A stretch of DNA of 64,000 nt from Roseitalea sp. MMSF_3546 (lineage in GTDB: Bacteria > Pseudomonadota > Alphaproteobacteria > Rhizobiales > Rhizobiaceae). This document shows, piece by piece, positions 56,281 through 64,000 of the stretch. The translations under genes were made by a program, and so were the position numbers. Position 1 is the stretch's first letter; each line of letters begins with the position of its first letter. The notes below the pieces were generated by a model that was not told where the DNA came from, ran no database searches, and worked only from the letters and a program-made list of their open reading frames with translations. Where the stretch lies: positions 1-64,000 of the forward strand of contig NZ_JASHKB010000007.1 of the NCBI RefSeq assembly GCF_030732865.1. The letters run 5' to 3'.

Positions 56281-59200
56281 ATGCAGGGCTGGCTGGTCGC
56301 GCTTGCGGCGTTCGCATATCTGGCAACTCTGTTTGCGGTCGCCGCCTATGGCGACCGGCGCGCGCGCGTCCTGCCCGCCAACCGGCCGCGCCCGCAGATC
56401 TACGCGCTGAGCCTTGCGGTCTACTGCACGTCCTGGACGTTCTTCGGCTCGGTCGGGCTGGCGACCACGAGCGGCTTCGAATTCTTCGCCATCTATCTGG
56501 GGCCGATCCTGGTGTTCACGCTGGGCTACCGGCTCGTCCGGCGCGTGGTGCACCTGTCGAAATCCGAGCGCATCACCTCGATCGCCGACTTTCTGGGGGC
56601 GCGCTACGGCAAGAGCGTGCCGGTGGCCGCGCTGGCCGCCTGCATCGCGGTGGTCGGCACGGTTCCCTACATCGCCCTGCAGCTCAAGGCGGTGAGCGAT
56701 GCGGTCACGCTGATGGTCGGCCAGTACGACCCGGCCGGCCCGCAACCGTCGACGCTGCCGGTCGACGTGTCGCTGATCGTCGCGATCAGCCTTCTGGCCT
56801 TCTCGGCGCTGTTCGGAACCCGCCATGCCGATGCGACCGAGCACCAGGACGGGCTGATCACCGCCATCGCCGTCGAATCGCTGGTCAAGCTGCTGGTCTT
56901 CCTGACCGGCGGCATCATCATCGTGTTCGTGCTGTTTGGCGGAGCGGGACCGATCGCCGCCGCGTTCGACGCCGATCCGCGCGTCGCCGAAGCGATCGCG
57001 CGCGGCAGTTCGGGCGGCACCTGGCTGGTCATGACCTTCCTGAGCGCCTGCGCGATCATGATGCTGCCGCGCCAGTTCCACGTCACAGTCGTCGAGCACC
57101 GTTCGGACGTCGAGCTCAAGCGCGCCGCCTTCGTCTTTCCGGCCTATCTGATCGTCATCAACCTTCTGGTGATGCCGATCGCGGTGGCTGGCCTGGTTTA
57201 TCTGGGCGACACGGTGCCCGCCGACATGTATCTGCTCGCCCTGCCGCTGGCCGCCGGACAGGAATGGCTGGCGCTGATCATCTTCATCGGCGGGCTGTCG
57301 GCGGCGACCGCCATGGTGATCGTCGCCTCGGTGGCGCTCGCCATCATGGTCTCCAACGATCTGGTCATCCCGGCGGTGCTGTGGCGCTCGGGCAGCGCGG
57401 CGCGGACGGCCTCGGGCGACTGGTCGCAGATCATCCTGAACATCAGGCGCGTGGCGATGGCGGTGATCATCTTCGCCGCCTTCGCCTATTACCGGCAGAC
57501 CGGCCATACCACGCAGCTCGCCTCGATCGGGCTGCTGTCGTTCGCGGCGATCGCCCAGTTCGCGCCGGCCTTCCTGATCGGGCTCGTCTGGCGCGGCGCT
57601 AATGCGCGCGGCGCGTTCGCCGGCATGCTCGCAGGCTTCGTCGTGTGGACGTATACGCTGCTGCTGCCGGCCATGGCCGGCCCCGAGGCGGCGATCGTGC
57701 GAGAGGGTATCTTCGGCATCGCCTTCCTGCGGCCCAACGCGCTGTTCGGCGTCCAGTTCGACCCGCTGGTGCACGGCGTTTTCTGGTCGCTGGCGGTCAA
57801 TATCGCGCTTCTGGTGATCGGCTCGCTATCGCGCATGCCGACCCCGCTCGAACGCATCCAGTCGGTGACCTTCATTCCGCGCGAGGCGCAGCAGACGATC
57901 GGCCTGAAGCGCTTCCGCACGACGACGACGATCGACGAACTCAAGGCCGCGCTGGCCCGCTATGTCGGGGTGGCGCGCATGGAACGGGCCTTCGAGGCGT
58001 TCGAACTGCGCGAGGGGCGCAAGCTGGTCGGCACCGACACCACCGACATCGCCGTGGTGCGCTATGCCGAGCAAGTGCTGGCGAGCGCCATCGGCTCGTC
58101 TTCGGCGCGGCTGGTGCTGTCGCTGCTGTTCGAAAAGGACGGCGCCTCCTCGCGCGAGACCGTGCAACTGCTCGACGATGCCTCCGAGGCGCTGCAGCAA
58201 AACCGCGACCTGCTGCAGAAGGCGCTCGACCAGATGGATCAGGGCATCTCGGTGTTCAACAGCGAATACCGGCTGACCAACTGGAACGGCCAGTTCCGCC
58301 GGCTGCTCGGCCTGCCGCCGGAAATGGGCAATTTCGGCATGCCGCTGAAGTCGATCACCGGCACGCTGGTCGAGGCGGGCCAGATCGATGTCGCCACCGA
58401 GCGGGCCGTGGTCGAGAACGTCACCCGCTTTCGCCGCGCCTGGCAATTGCCGCTCGCGCGCAGCGGGCGCATCGTCGAGATCCGCTCCAACCCGATGCCC
58501 GATGGCGGGCTCGTGGTCACCTATACCGACATCACCGGCCGTGTGGAGGCGGACGAGGCGCTCAAGCGCACCAAGGAGAGCCTGGAGATGCGCGTTCGGG
58601 CGCGCACCGCCGAACTGACCAAGGTGAACGAGGAACTCGCCTATGCCCAGACACGCGCCGAGGAAGCCAATATCGGCAAGACCCGCTTCCTGGCCGCCGC
58701 CGGACACGACATCTCCCAGCCGCTGAACGCGGCGCGGCTCTACACCTCCTCGCTGGTCGAGCGCATGGCGCGCCAGGGCGACGAGACCAATCGGGAAATC
58801 GCCGGCAAGATCGATTCGGCGCTGGACTCGGTCGAGCAGATCATCGGGGCGGTGCTCGACATCTCGCGGCTCGACGCGGGCGTGCTCAAGCCCAGTCCGA
58901 GGCGCTTTGCGCTCGGTGAACTGCTCGAGCAGGTGCGCAACGACTTCGCCCCGATCGCCGAGCAAAAGGGGCTTTCGCTCAAGGTCGTTCCCACCGGCGC
59001 GATCGTGGAGACCGACCGCAACCTGCTGCGGCGGCTGTTGCAGAATCTCGTCTCCAACGCGATCAAATACACCCATGAGGGGCGCGTGCTGGTGGGCGTG
59101 CGGCGCGGCCGGCAGGACGCGATCATCTGCATCTACGACACCGGCATCGGCATTTCGGCCGACCAGGCCAAACACGTCTTCAAGGAGTTCCAGCGGCTCA

Positions 59201-59787
59201 GCGACGGCGCCCGCATCGCCTCGGGGCTGGGGCTGGGACTTTCCATCGTCGACCGGATATCGCGCGTTCTGAGCGTGGAAGTCTCGCTGACATCGACACC
59301 GGGCCGGGGTACCGGCTTCAAGGTCTCGGTGCCCACGGTCGAAGCGGGCGTTCTGCCCGCGACCGCGCGCCCGGCAATGCATGGGCAGGCCCGCACGCTG
59401 CTCACCGGAATGCGGATCGCGTGCATCGACAATGACGAGCCGATCCTGGCCGGCATGCGCACGCTTCTGACGGGCTGGGGCGCGCAGGTCATCGGTGCCA
59501 CGCAGCGCGAGGAACTCGAGAGCGCGCTCAGTGCAAATGGCGTCGCGCCGCACGTGATCATTGCCGACTACCATCTGGACGACGGCGACGGCATGCAGGT
59601 CATCGCCCGGATGCGCGCGCGCTACGGCGAGGCCGTCACCGCGGTGCTGGTGACGGCCGACCGATCGGCGGAGCTGCGCGCCCAGGCCGAAAGACAGGAC
59701 GTTCAGTTGCTCAACAAGCCGCTCAAGCCGGCCGCCCTGCGCGCCCTGCTGGCGCAGGTGCCGATGCCGCGCGAAGCGGCCGAATAG
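56281..59787 (+). CDS. Symporter-fused hybrid histidine kinase (CrbS-like)
   Basis: The 1168-residue inner-membrane protein has a sodium/solute-symporter domain of about 13 helices (residues 1 to about 520), a PAS domain (about 645-760), a HisKA domain with phospho-acceptor His809 (GHDISQPLNAARLY), an ATPase domain (N-box around N926, G1 DTGIGIS at about 953), and a C-terminal receiver with Asp1096. This matches CrbS/MxtR kinases that control acetate use. The adjacent NarL-type regulator gene is the likely partner. The ATG at 56281 has GGGGAG upstream. Confidence 0.93.
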   Translation: MQGWLVALAAFAYLATLFAVAAYGDRRARVLPANRPRPQIYALSLAVYCTSWTFFGSVGLATTSGFEFFAIYLGPILVFTLGYRLVRRVVHLSKSERITSIADFLGARYGKSVPVAALAACIAVVGTVPYIALQLKAVSDAVTLMVGQYDPAGPQPSTLPVDVSLIVAISLLAFSALFGTRHADATEHQDGLITAIAVESLVKLLVFLTGGIIIVFVLFGGAGPIAAAFDADPRVAEAIARGSSGGTWLVMTFLSACAIMMLPRQFHVTVVEHRSDVELKRAAFVFPAYLIVINLLVMPIAVAGLVYLGDTVPADMYLLALPLAAGQEWLALIIFIGGLSAATAMVIVASVALAIMVSNDLVIPAVLWRSGSAARTASGDWSQIILNIRRVAMAVIIFAAFAYYRQTGHTTQLASIGLLSFAAIAQFAPAFLIGLVWRGANARGAFAGMLAGFVVWTYTLLLPAMAGPEAAIVREGIFGIAFLRPNALFGVQFDPLVHGVFWSLAVNIALLVIGSLSRMPTPLERIQSVTFIPREAQQTIGLKRFRTTTTIDELKAALARYVGVARMERAFEAFELREGRKLVGTDTTDIAVVRYAEQVLASAIGSSSARLVLSLLFEKDGASSRETVQLLDDASEALQQNRDLLQKALDQMDQGISVFNSEYRLTNWNGQFRRLLGLPPEMGNFGMPLKSITGTLVEAGQIDVATERAVVENVTRFRRAWQLPLARSGRIVEIRSNPMPDGGLVVTYTDITGRVEADEALKRTKESLEMRVRARTAELTKVNEELAYAQTRAEEANIGKTRFLAAAGHDISQPLNAARLYTSSLVERMARQGDETNREIAGKIDSALDSVEQIIGAVLDISRLDAGVLKPSPRRFALGELLEQVRNDFAPIAEQKGLSLKVVPTGAIVETDRNLLRRLLQNLVSNAIKYTHEGRVLVGVRRGRQDAIICIYDTGIGISADQAKHVFKEFQRLSDGARIASGLGLGLSIVDRISRVLSVEVSLTSTPGRGTGFKVSVPTVEAGVLPATARPAMHGQARTLLTGMRIACIDNDEPILAGMRTLLTGWGAQVIGATQREELESALSANGVAPHVIIADYHLDDGDGMQVIARMRARYGEAVTAVLVTADRSAELRAQAERQDVQLLNKPLKPAALRALLAQVPMPREAAE

Positions 59788-59865
59788 CCCGGCGACCGAC
59801 GGCCGCCGCATCGCTGCATGAGGATCGCCGGCGGGCGCCGCGGGGAAGCCGGCCGCAAGGCCCGG

Positions 59866-60555
59866 TTACGCCCGGGCGGCGTCCTCCCCGGCCTCTTCGG
59901 CGCGCAGCATCTCGCTGCCGATCTTGGACAGGCGGATGACCGCCTGGGTGCGGCTGTCGACATTGAGCTTTTGCAGGACCGCCGAGACATGCGCCTTGAT
60001 GGTCGCCTCCGAGACGCCCAGCTCATAGGCGATCTGCTTGTTGAGCAGGCCCTCGGCGAGCATGCCCAGCACGCGCGCCTGCTGCGGTGTCAGCGTGCGA
60101 ATGCGGCCGATCAGGTCGGCGACCTCAGGGTCGTGCTCGCTGCCCAGATCGAGCCCGCTTGGCACGGCGACCTCGCCGTCGAGCACCGCCTGCACGCTCG
60201 AGCGGATCGTGTCGGTGTCCGAGGACTTGGAGATGAAGCCCGAGGCACCCAGCTCCAGGGCGCGGCGGACGGTGGCCGGATCGTCGGTCGCCGAAACGAC
60301 CACGACCGGAACGGCCGGGTGGGCCGCACGCACCGCGACAAGGGCGGAAAGCCCGCTGGCGCCCGGCATGGCCAGATCGAGCAGCAGCAGATCGACGTCG
60401 CCATGGCTTTCAAGGACCGCCATGGCCTGGGTGAAGTCGCCGGCTTCGCGCATCTCGGTGTCCGCCGGGCCGCCATTGATGTGGCCCATGAGCGCCGCCT
60501 TGATGGCATCGCGAAACAGCGGATGGTCGTCGGCGATGAGAATGGTCGTGGTCAT
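59866..60555 (-). CDS. NarL/LuxR-type response regulator (CrbR/ErdR-like)
   Basis: The 229-residue protein has a receiver domain with phospho-acceptor Asp60 (LLLDLAMPG), acidic pair D9-D10, and a LuxR helix-turn-helix (LTPQQARVLGMLAEGLLNKQIAYELGVSEATIKAHVSAVLQKLNV). It is convergent with the hybrid kinase, 78 bp apart. The pairing follows CrbS-CrbR/MxtR-ErdR systems, but targets are unknown. GGGAGGG precedes the ATG. Confidence 0.93.
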   Translation of the reverse strand: MTTTILIADDHPLFRDAIKAALMGHINGGPADTEMREAGDFTQAMAVLESHGDVDLLLLDLAMPGASGLSALVAVRAAHPAVPVVVVSATDDPATVRRALELGASGFISKSSDTDTIRSSVQAVLDGEVAVPSGLDLGSEHDPEVADLIGRIRTLTPQQARVLGMLAEGLLNKQIAYELGVSEATIKAHVSAVLQKLNVDSRTQAVIRLSKIGSEMLRAEEAGEDAARA

Positions 60556-60652
60556 GGCTGCCCTCCCGAATGACAGGCGCGGCCGCCGAAACCTGGTCTC
60601 GCGCCGGTCCGCACCGACATCGGGCCATTAAGACGTATGGACGCGGTCGAGG

Positions 60653-60976
60653 TCAAGTCGGCCGGTTCCCGCCGCCCTCGACAAGACGCCGGCGCAGTTC
60701 GGGCCAGCGCACGATAAGCCACGCCGCCGCCCAGACATTGCCCAGAAACGGCAGCGGCACGATCCACAGGATCGCCCGCCAGCCGCGCTCGAACCAGCCG
60801 ATGACGACCGCGATCAGCACGAATCCCAGATAGAGGTCGGCGAGCGTGACGATGCCCCAGGGATCGGCCGTGATCGCGCCGAAGGAAGCCAGAAAATCGG
60901 CGCTCAGGCCGGCCCAGACGATCGTTGCGGCAAAGCCTGCGCCCAAAAGGGCGACGATCCAGCGCATCGCGGTCAA
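60653..60976 (-). CDS. Small DUF1475-like membrane protein
   Basis: The 107-residue protein has three membrane helices (WIVALLGAGFAATIVWAGL, LADLYLGFVLIAVVIGWF, ILWIVPLPFLGNVWAAAWLIV) and DPWGIVTLADLYLGF, as in DUF1475. A TTG at 60976 is preferred because GGAGG lies seven bases before it; ATG 60967 is an alternative. Function unknown. Confidence 0.72.
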   Translation of the reverse strand: MTAMRWIVALLGAGFAATIVWAGLSADFLASFGAITADPWGIVTLADLYLGFVLIAVVIGWFERGWRAILWIVPLPFLGNVWAAAWLIVRWPELRRRLVEGGGNRPT

Positions 60977-61112
60977 ACCCGTTCCTCCCGTGGCCGTTCG
61001 TGCGGACGGACCGGACGGCCCGCCAAGCCTTTAGCTAGCGTTTCTGGCGCACAGTCAATGTGCAGACCGGGGCTCGGGCGGGCCATGACGGTGCCATCCG
61101 CATCGGACGCGC

Positions 61113-61652
61113 TCAGCCCTCCAGCAGGCGGGCGACCTTGTTGCAATAGCGCTGGGAGATCGGGTTCATGCTTCTTGCGGCGTGGCCGGCATTGTAGCGC
61201 AGGATGGTGCCACAGGTGGAGCCGCCGGCCAGTTCGTGCGCGCCGCCGAGATATTTCATGCCGTATTTGATGTTGGTCTCGGGATCGTAAAGGCCCTTGG
61301 CCGATCCCTTATAGCCCATGCCGCGCGCGGTCGCCAGGCGGAGCTGCATCAGGCCGATCTCCCCGGCCGCCCCGCGCGCATCGGCGCGATAGCTGCTCTC
61401 GGAATAAACGACCGCATGGGCCAGGTCGACCGGAACGCCGTTCTTTCTGGCGTGTTTGGCGATCAGATCGGCGAAGGGCCGCCTGTCTTTGGATGCCGAC
61501 AGCGGGTTGCTGGCCTTGAGCGCGAAGGTGCTGGCGGTCGTGTTGTCCTGGCCGGCGGCGAAGGCCGATAGCAAGCCGGCATCGGCGGACTGGCAGGCGG
61601 AAAGCGCGATGGTGCACAGCAGCACCGGTGCGAAACGGAATTTGGTTTTCAT
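61113..61652 (-). CDS. Lytic transglycosylase lipoprotein (SLT domain)
   Basis: The 179-residue protein has a lipoprotein signal (lipobox LSAC) and a C-terminal SLT lysozyme-like domain. The catalytic Glu lies in VYSESSYRADARGAAGEIGLMQL, with the LYDPETNIKYGMKYLGGAHE and YNAGHAA motifs. It cleaves glycan strands to 1,6-anhydro ends. AGGGAAC precedes the ATG at 61652. It is downstream of the amidase on the same strand. Confidence 0.92.
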   Translation of the reverse strand: MKTKFRFAPVLLCTIALSACQSADAGLLSAFAAGQDNTTASTFALKASNPLSASKDRRPFADLIAKHARKNGVPVDLAHAVVYSESSYRADARGAAGEIGLMQLRLATARGMGYKGSAKGLYDPETNIKYGMKYLGGAHELAGGSTCGTILRYNAGHAARSMNPISQRYCNKVARLLEG

Positions 61653-61774
61653 CAGTTCCCTGTCGATCGGGTTGCGGGTCGTCGCGTCCAATCAACCGAA
61701 TATGGCCCATGTGCGCCGCAGCACTTCACTTTGTGCAACGCAATGAAACACGGCCCGGCGCCGTGCCCGGTCCA

Positions 61775-62554
61775 TCAGGAGAGCCTGGGATAAAGCCGCA
61801 GGAGGCGGTTGAGCGTATCGATCGTCGACATGTCGGCGACACCGTCGACGCGGGCCGGCCGGAACCGTCGCTGGAACGCCTCGAGCTGGATCTCGGTGGT
61901 CCGGCCGAAGACGCCGTCGGGCGTTGCGTCAAAGCCGTAAAGGGCAAGCATGGACTGCAGCGCGGCCACCGGCTCACCGCTGTCGCCGCGGCTGAAAAAG
62001 CGCCCGCCGGCGACCGGCGCGGGCTCGACCCAGAGCCCGATGCCCGCCTCGGCGAGCCTTTGCCATGGAAAGGCCTCGCCCGGATCGCGCTTGCGGCCGG
62101 GCGCGATGTCCGAATGGCCGACGACGTCATTGGCCGCGATCGCGTGGCGACCGACGATGTCGCGGCAAAGGGCGGTCAGCGCCGCGATCTGCGTATCGGG
62201 AAAGCCGGGCAGGCCGGCCTCATGGCCGCCATTGGCGATCTCGATGCCGATGGAGGCGGAATTGACGTCCTGCGTGCCGCGCCAGTGGGACCGACCGGCA
62301 TGCCAGGCGCGCCGGGCTTCGGGCACCATCTGCACGACGGCGCCATCCTCATGGACAAGATAATGGCTGGAGACCCCGCTTTGCGTGCTGCACAGCCAGT
62401 CCTCGGCGGCGGTACCCGTCGCCATGCCCGTATAGTGCAGCACGAGGATGGTCGCACGCGCGCCCGCGCGCCGCGCGCCGGCATTGGGCGACAGGCGCAG
62501 ACGCGCCGGCGAAAAGTCGGCGCCGGCACCCGCCCCGGTCCCCTGCCCCGTCAT
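61775..62554 (-). CDS. N-acetylmuramoyl-L-alanine amidase (AmpD-type) with PG-binding domain
   Basis: The 259-residue protein has an Amidase_2 domain with zinc ligands in VLHYTG, WHAG and GHSDIAPGRKRDPG, then a PG_binding_1 domain (GEPVAALQSMLALYGFDATPDGVFGRTTEIQLEAFQRRFRP). No signal peptide is clear, so it may be cytoplasmic like AmpD in muropeptide recycling. It overlaps the upstream DnaJ/TerB gene by 4 bp (ATGA). Confidence 0.92.
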   Translation of the reverse strand: MTGQGTGAGAGADFSPARLRLSPNAGARRAGARATILVLHYTGMATGTAAEDWLCSTQSGVSSHYLVHEDGAVVQMVPEARRAWHAGRSHWRGTQDVNSASIGIEIANGGHEAGLPGFPDTQIAALTALCRDIVGRHAIAANDVVGHSDIAPGRKRDPGEAFPWQRLAEAGIGLWVEPAPVAGGRFFSRGDSGEPVAALQSMLALYGFDATPDGVFGRTTEIQLEAFQRRFRPARVDGVADMSTIDTLNRLLRLYPRLS

Positions 62555-63261
62555 TGCCGGCGAAGGCTCGGGGCGACCGCGTCCCAGGCCGCGTTGATCG
62601 CGGCGATGCGCTCATGGGCGATGCCGAAGAACTCCTCGGGTACGCCGCGCGCGGCCATGGTGTCGGGATGATTGTCGCGCACGAGCGCCAGATAGGCCCG
62701 GCGCGCTTCCTGATAGGACGTATCGGGAGACAGGCCCAATATGCGCCAGGGATCGGCCGCGCCGCCGTCGAGATGACGGGCCTTCAGCCGGTCGAACTCG
62801 GCCGGGCCGATGCCGAAAATGGCGGCCACATCGGCCAGGAAGGTCAGTTCCTTGTCGTGGATCAGCCCGTCGGCCTTGGCGATGTGGAACAGCCCGTCCA
62901 GTATGTCGCGCAGGATCGGGCAGTCGGGCCGGCCCGAGCCGCACAGGCTGGCGAGCTGGGAGGCATAGGCGTGGTAGCCCGCCACATCCTGCTTGGCCAG
63001 ATTGTACAGCGCGGCAACGCGCCCGGCATCCTTGTCGGGGATCTCGAAGATCTCTCGGAACGCGTCGACCTCGTCCACGGTGACGACGCCATCGGCCTTG
63101 GCCATCTTGGCCGAAAGCGCGATCATGGCGACCGAAAACGCAACGCGGGCGCGGGTTTCGGGGTCGCCGGCAAAGACCGTGCGGACCTGCTCGACAAGCG
63201 CACCGAACGGGTTGCCCGCCCGGCCGGTCACGAAATCGGAGATGCGCACCCAGATCGACAT
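62551..63261 (-). CDS. TerB-DnaJ domain protein (DjlA-like)
   Basis: The 236-residue protein has an N-terminal TerB-like helical domain (VAFSVAMIALSAKMAKADGVVTVDEVDAFREIF … DGLIHDKELTFLADVAAIFGI) and a C-terminal J domain (WRILGLSPDTSYQEARRAYLALVRDNHPDTMAARG) with the HPD motif. This order is DjlA-like without the N-terminal membrane helix. It probably stimulates DnaK. It is coupled to the amidase gene. Confidence 0.9.
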   Translation of the reverse strand: MSIWVRISDFVTGRAGNPFGALVEQVRTVFAGDPETRARVAFSVAMIALSAKMAKADGVVTVDEVDAFREIFEIPDKDAGRVAALYNLAKQDVAGYHAYASQLASLCGSGRPDCPILRDILDGLFHIAKADGLIHDKELTFLADVAAIFGIGPAEFDRLKARHLDGGAADPWRILGLSPDTSYQEARRAYLALVRDNHPDTMAARGVPEEFFGIAHERIAAINAAWDAVAPSLRRQ

Positions 63262-63405
63262 GCCGCCTGATAGTGCAATGGTCGGGCAAATGTAAGGGCA
63301 GGCCCCGCACGTCCGCCCGACGGCGCGCTGCGGACCGGTCGCATGTCCCGGCCCCCATGCGGACGGCCCGGCGCCGGGCCGGGCCGGTCGTGCATTCGCG
63401 CGCGC

Positions 63406-64000
63406 TTACTGGCCGGTGGTCGTGGTGCCCTCTCCGGCTTGCTCACCGCCGTTTTCGAGCACGTCGGTGGCTTCGCGCAACCGCCTGACGGCGCCCTCGA
63501 GTTCATCGGCGGCTTCGCGCGCCTCCTCTGCGACATCCTCGGCCTCGGTCTGCAGGCCCTCGACCGTTTCCTCGACCGCCTCGGTGGCGTCCTCGCCTTC
63601 CTGGAGCACCTGGTCGGTCATGTCATCGGCGGTTCCGCCTGCCTCGCCCGTGCCGTTTGCGTCCGTATCGGCCGCCTGACCGGTCGTATCGTCGGTTTCC
63701 TGCATCGTCCGATCGCCGGTATCGGCCTCATCATCGGGCGTCGCGGTGCCGTCGGCCGGCTCCGAGGCGGGGCTCGTCGCCGTTCCGTTCTGCGTCTCGT
63801 CGGTGCCGGCGTCGTCAGTCAGCGATTGCTCCGGCGTGACATCGTCGGCGGGCAGCTGTTCCAGTGCGCCTTCGGTTTCCGCATCGGCTTCGACGTCGCC
63901 GGCCGCTTCCTCGCCGTCGCCGATCTGCGGGACAGCCTCGTCATCGCCGCCGGCCTGGCCGTCGATTTCGACATCGTCGTCGGCCAGTTCCGGATCGCCG
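63406..64000 (-). CDS. Very acidic low-complexity protein (partial, N-terminus beyond window)
   Basis: The minus-strand frame stays open from its stop at 63406 to the window edge (over 198 codons). The product is dominated by Asp, Glu, Ala, Gly and Thr, with almost no hydrophobic residues (e.g. DDEAVPQIGDGEEAAGD and TDDAGTDETQNGTATSP). Near the end it has a likely coiled coil (EAVEETVEGLQTEAEDV, REAADELEGAVRRLREATDV). It is strongly acidic and probably disordered. An internal ATG at 63705 would give 99 residues, but the frame continues well upstream. No family recognised. Confidence 0.65.
   Translation of the reverse strand, partial: GDPELADDDVEIDGQAGGDDEAVPQIGDGEEAAGDVEADAETEGALEQLPADDVTPEQSLTDDAGTDETQNGTATSPASEPADGTATPDDEADTGDRTMQETDDTTGQAADTDANGTGEAGGTADDMTDQVLQEGEDATEAVEETVEGLQTEAEDVAEEAREAADELEGAVRRLREATDVLENGGEQAGEGTTTTGQ

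Overview
The window is chromosomal DNA from a high-GC alphaproteobacterium, most likely of the order Hyphomicrobiales (Rhizobiales). The assignment rests on gene content and order. Diagnostic blocks are clpP-clpX-lon-hupB, rplM-rpsI, a type-2 argC, ctaA/COX15 with a DUF2842 gene, a BamE / cytochrome bc1 chaperone / DUF177 / plsX / fabH / ihfA / MerR / tRNA-Pro block, glyA-nrdR-ribDEH-nusB, and an L,D-transpeptidase beside an LdtR-like MarR regulator, DUF6163 and hemB. Almost all of it is ordinary, densely packed core genome. No phage, CRISPR array or rRNA was seen.

Layout. 1-77 is the right end of an IS66-family insertion sequence, followed by an orphan Flp-pilin-like gene. 645-6078 is the protein quality-control block (hupB, lon, clpX, clpP), with a convincing heat-shock-type promoter upstream of clpP. 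6255-11916 is mixed: a cytochrome P450, a small secreted protein, MetY, a CoA-binding protein, a YefM-YoeB toxin-antitoxin pair, an ECHDC3-like enoyl-CoA hydratase and a hotdog thioesterase. 12162-17231 holds rplM-rpsI, a HEAT-like protein, an agmatinase-family enzyme, argC, heme A synthase and DUF2842.

17241-26562 is a surface-polysaccharide locus: deacetylase, GNAT-type acyltransferase, Wzc/GumC-like chain-length protein with a degenerate kinase domain, small Wza-like lipoprotein, GT4 glycosyltransferase, initiating sugar-phosphate transferase and O-antigen-ligase/Wzy-type protein. Its composition matches holdfast / unipolar polysaccharide (UPP) adhesin clusters. tRNA-Pro and an AT-richer cytochrome c gene follow.

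27424-33000 is the MerR-ihfA-fabH-plsX-DUF177-bc1 chaperone block plus bamE and a VOC protein. 33044-41104 carries a K+-independent H+-pyrophosphatase, an MFS transporter and the nusB/riboflavin/nrdR/glyA operon. 41249-46341 holds the L,D-transpeptidase, a DUF1295 protein, LdtR, DUF6163, hemB and an RDD protein; two matching sequence sites there look like LdtR operators.

46439-51578 holds an aminoacyl-tRNA-protein transferase, an EamA transporter, and a three-gene flavin monooxygenase operon (SsuD-like LLM enzyme, aldo/keto reductase, flavin reductase) divergent from a GntR/UTRA regulator. 51629-52181 is a BrnT/BrnA-type toxin-antitoxin pair. The remainder has a GH25 muramidase, parC, a CrbS/CrbR-like two-component pair (a symporter-fused hybrid kinase and a NarL-type regulator), and a cell-wall group (lytic transglycosylase, AmpD-type amidase, DnaJ/TerB protein). 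It ends in a very acidic reading frame that runs off the window.
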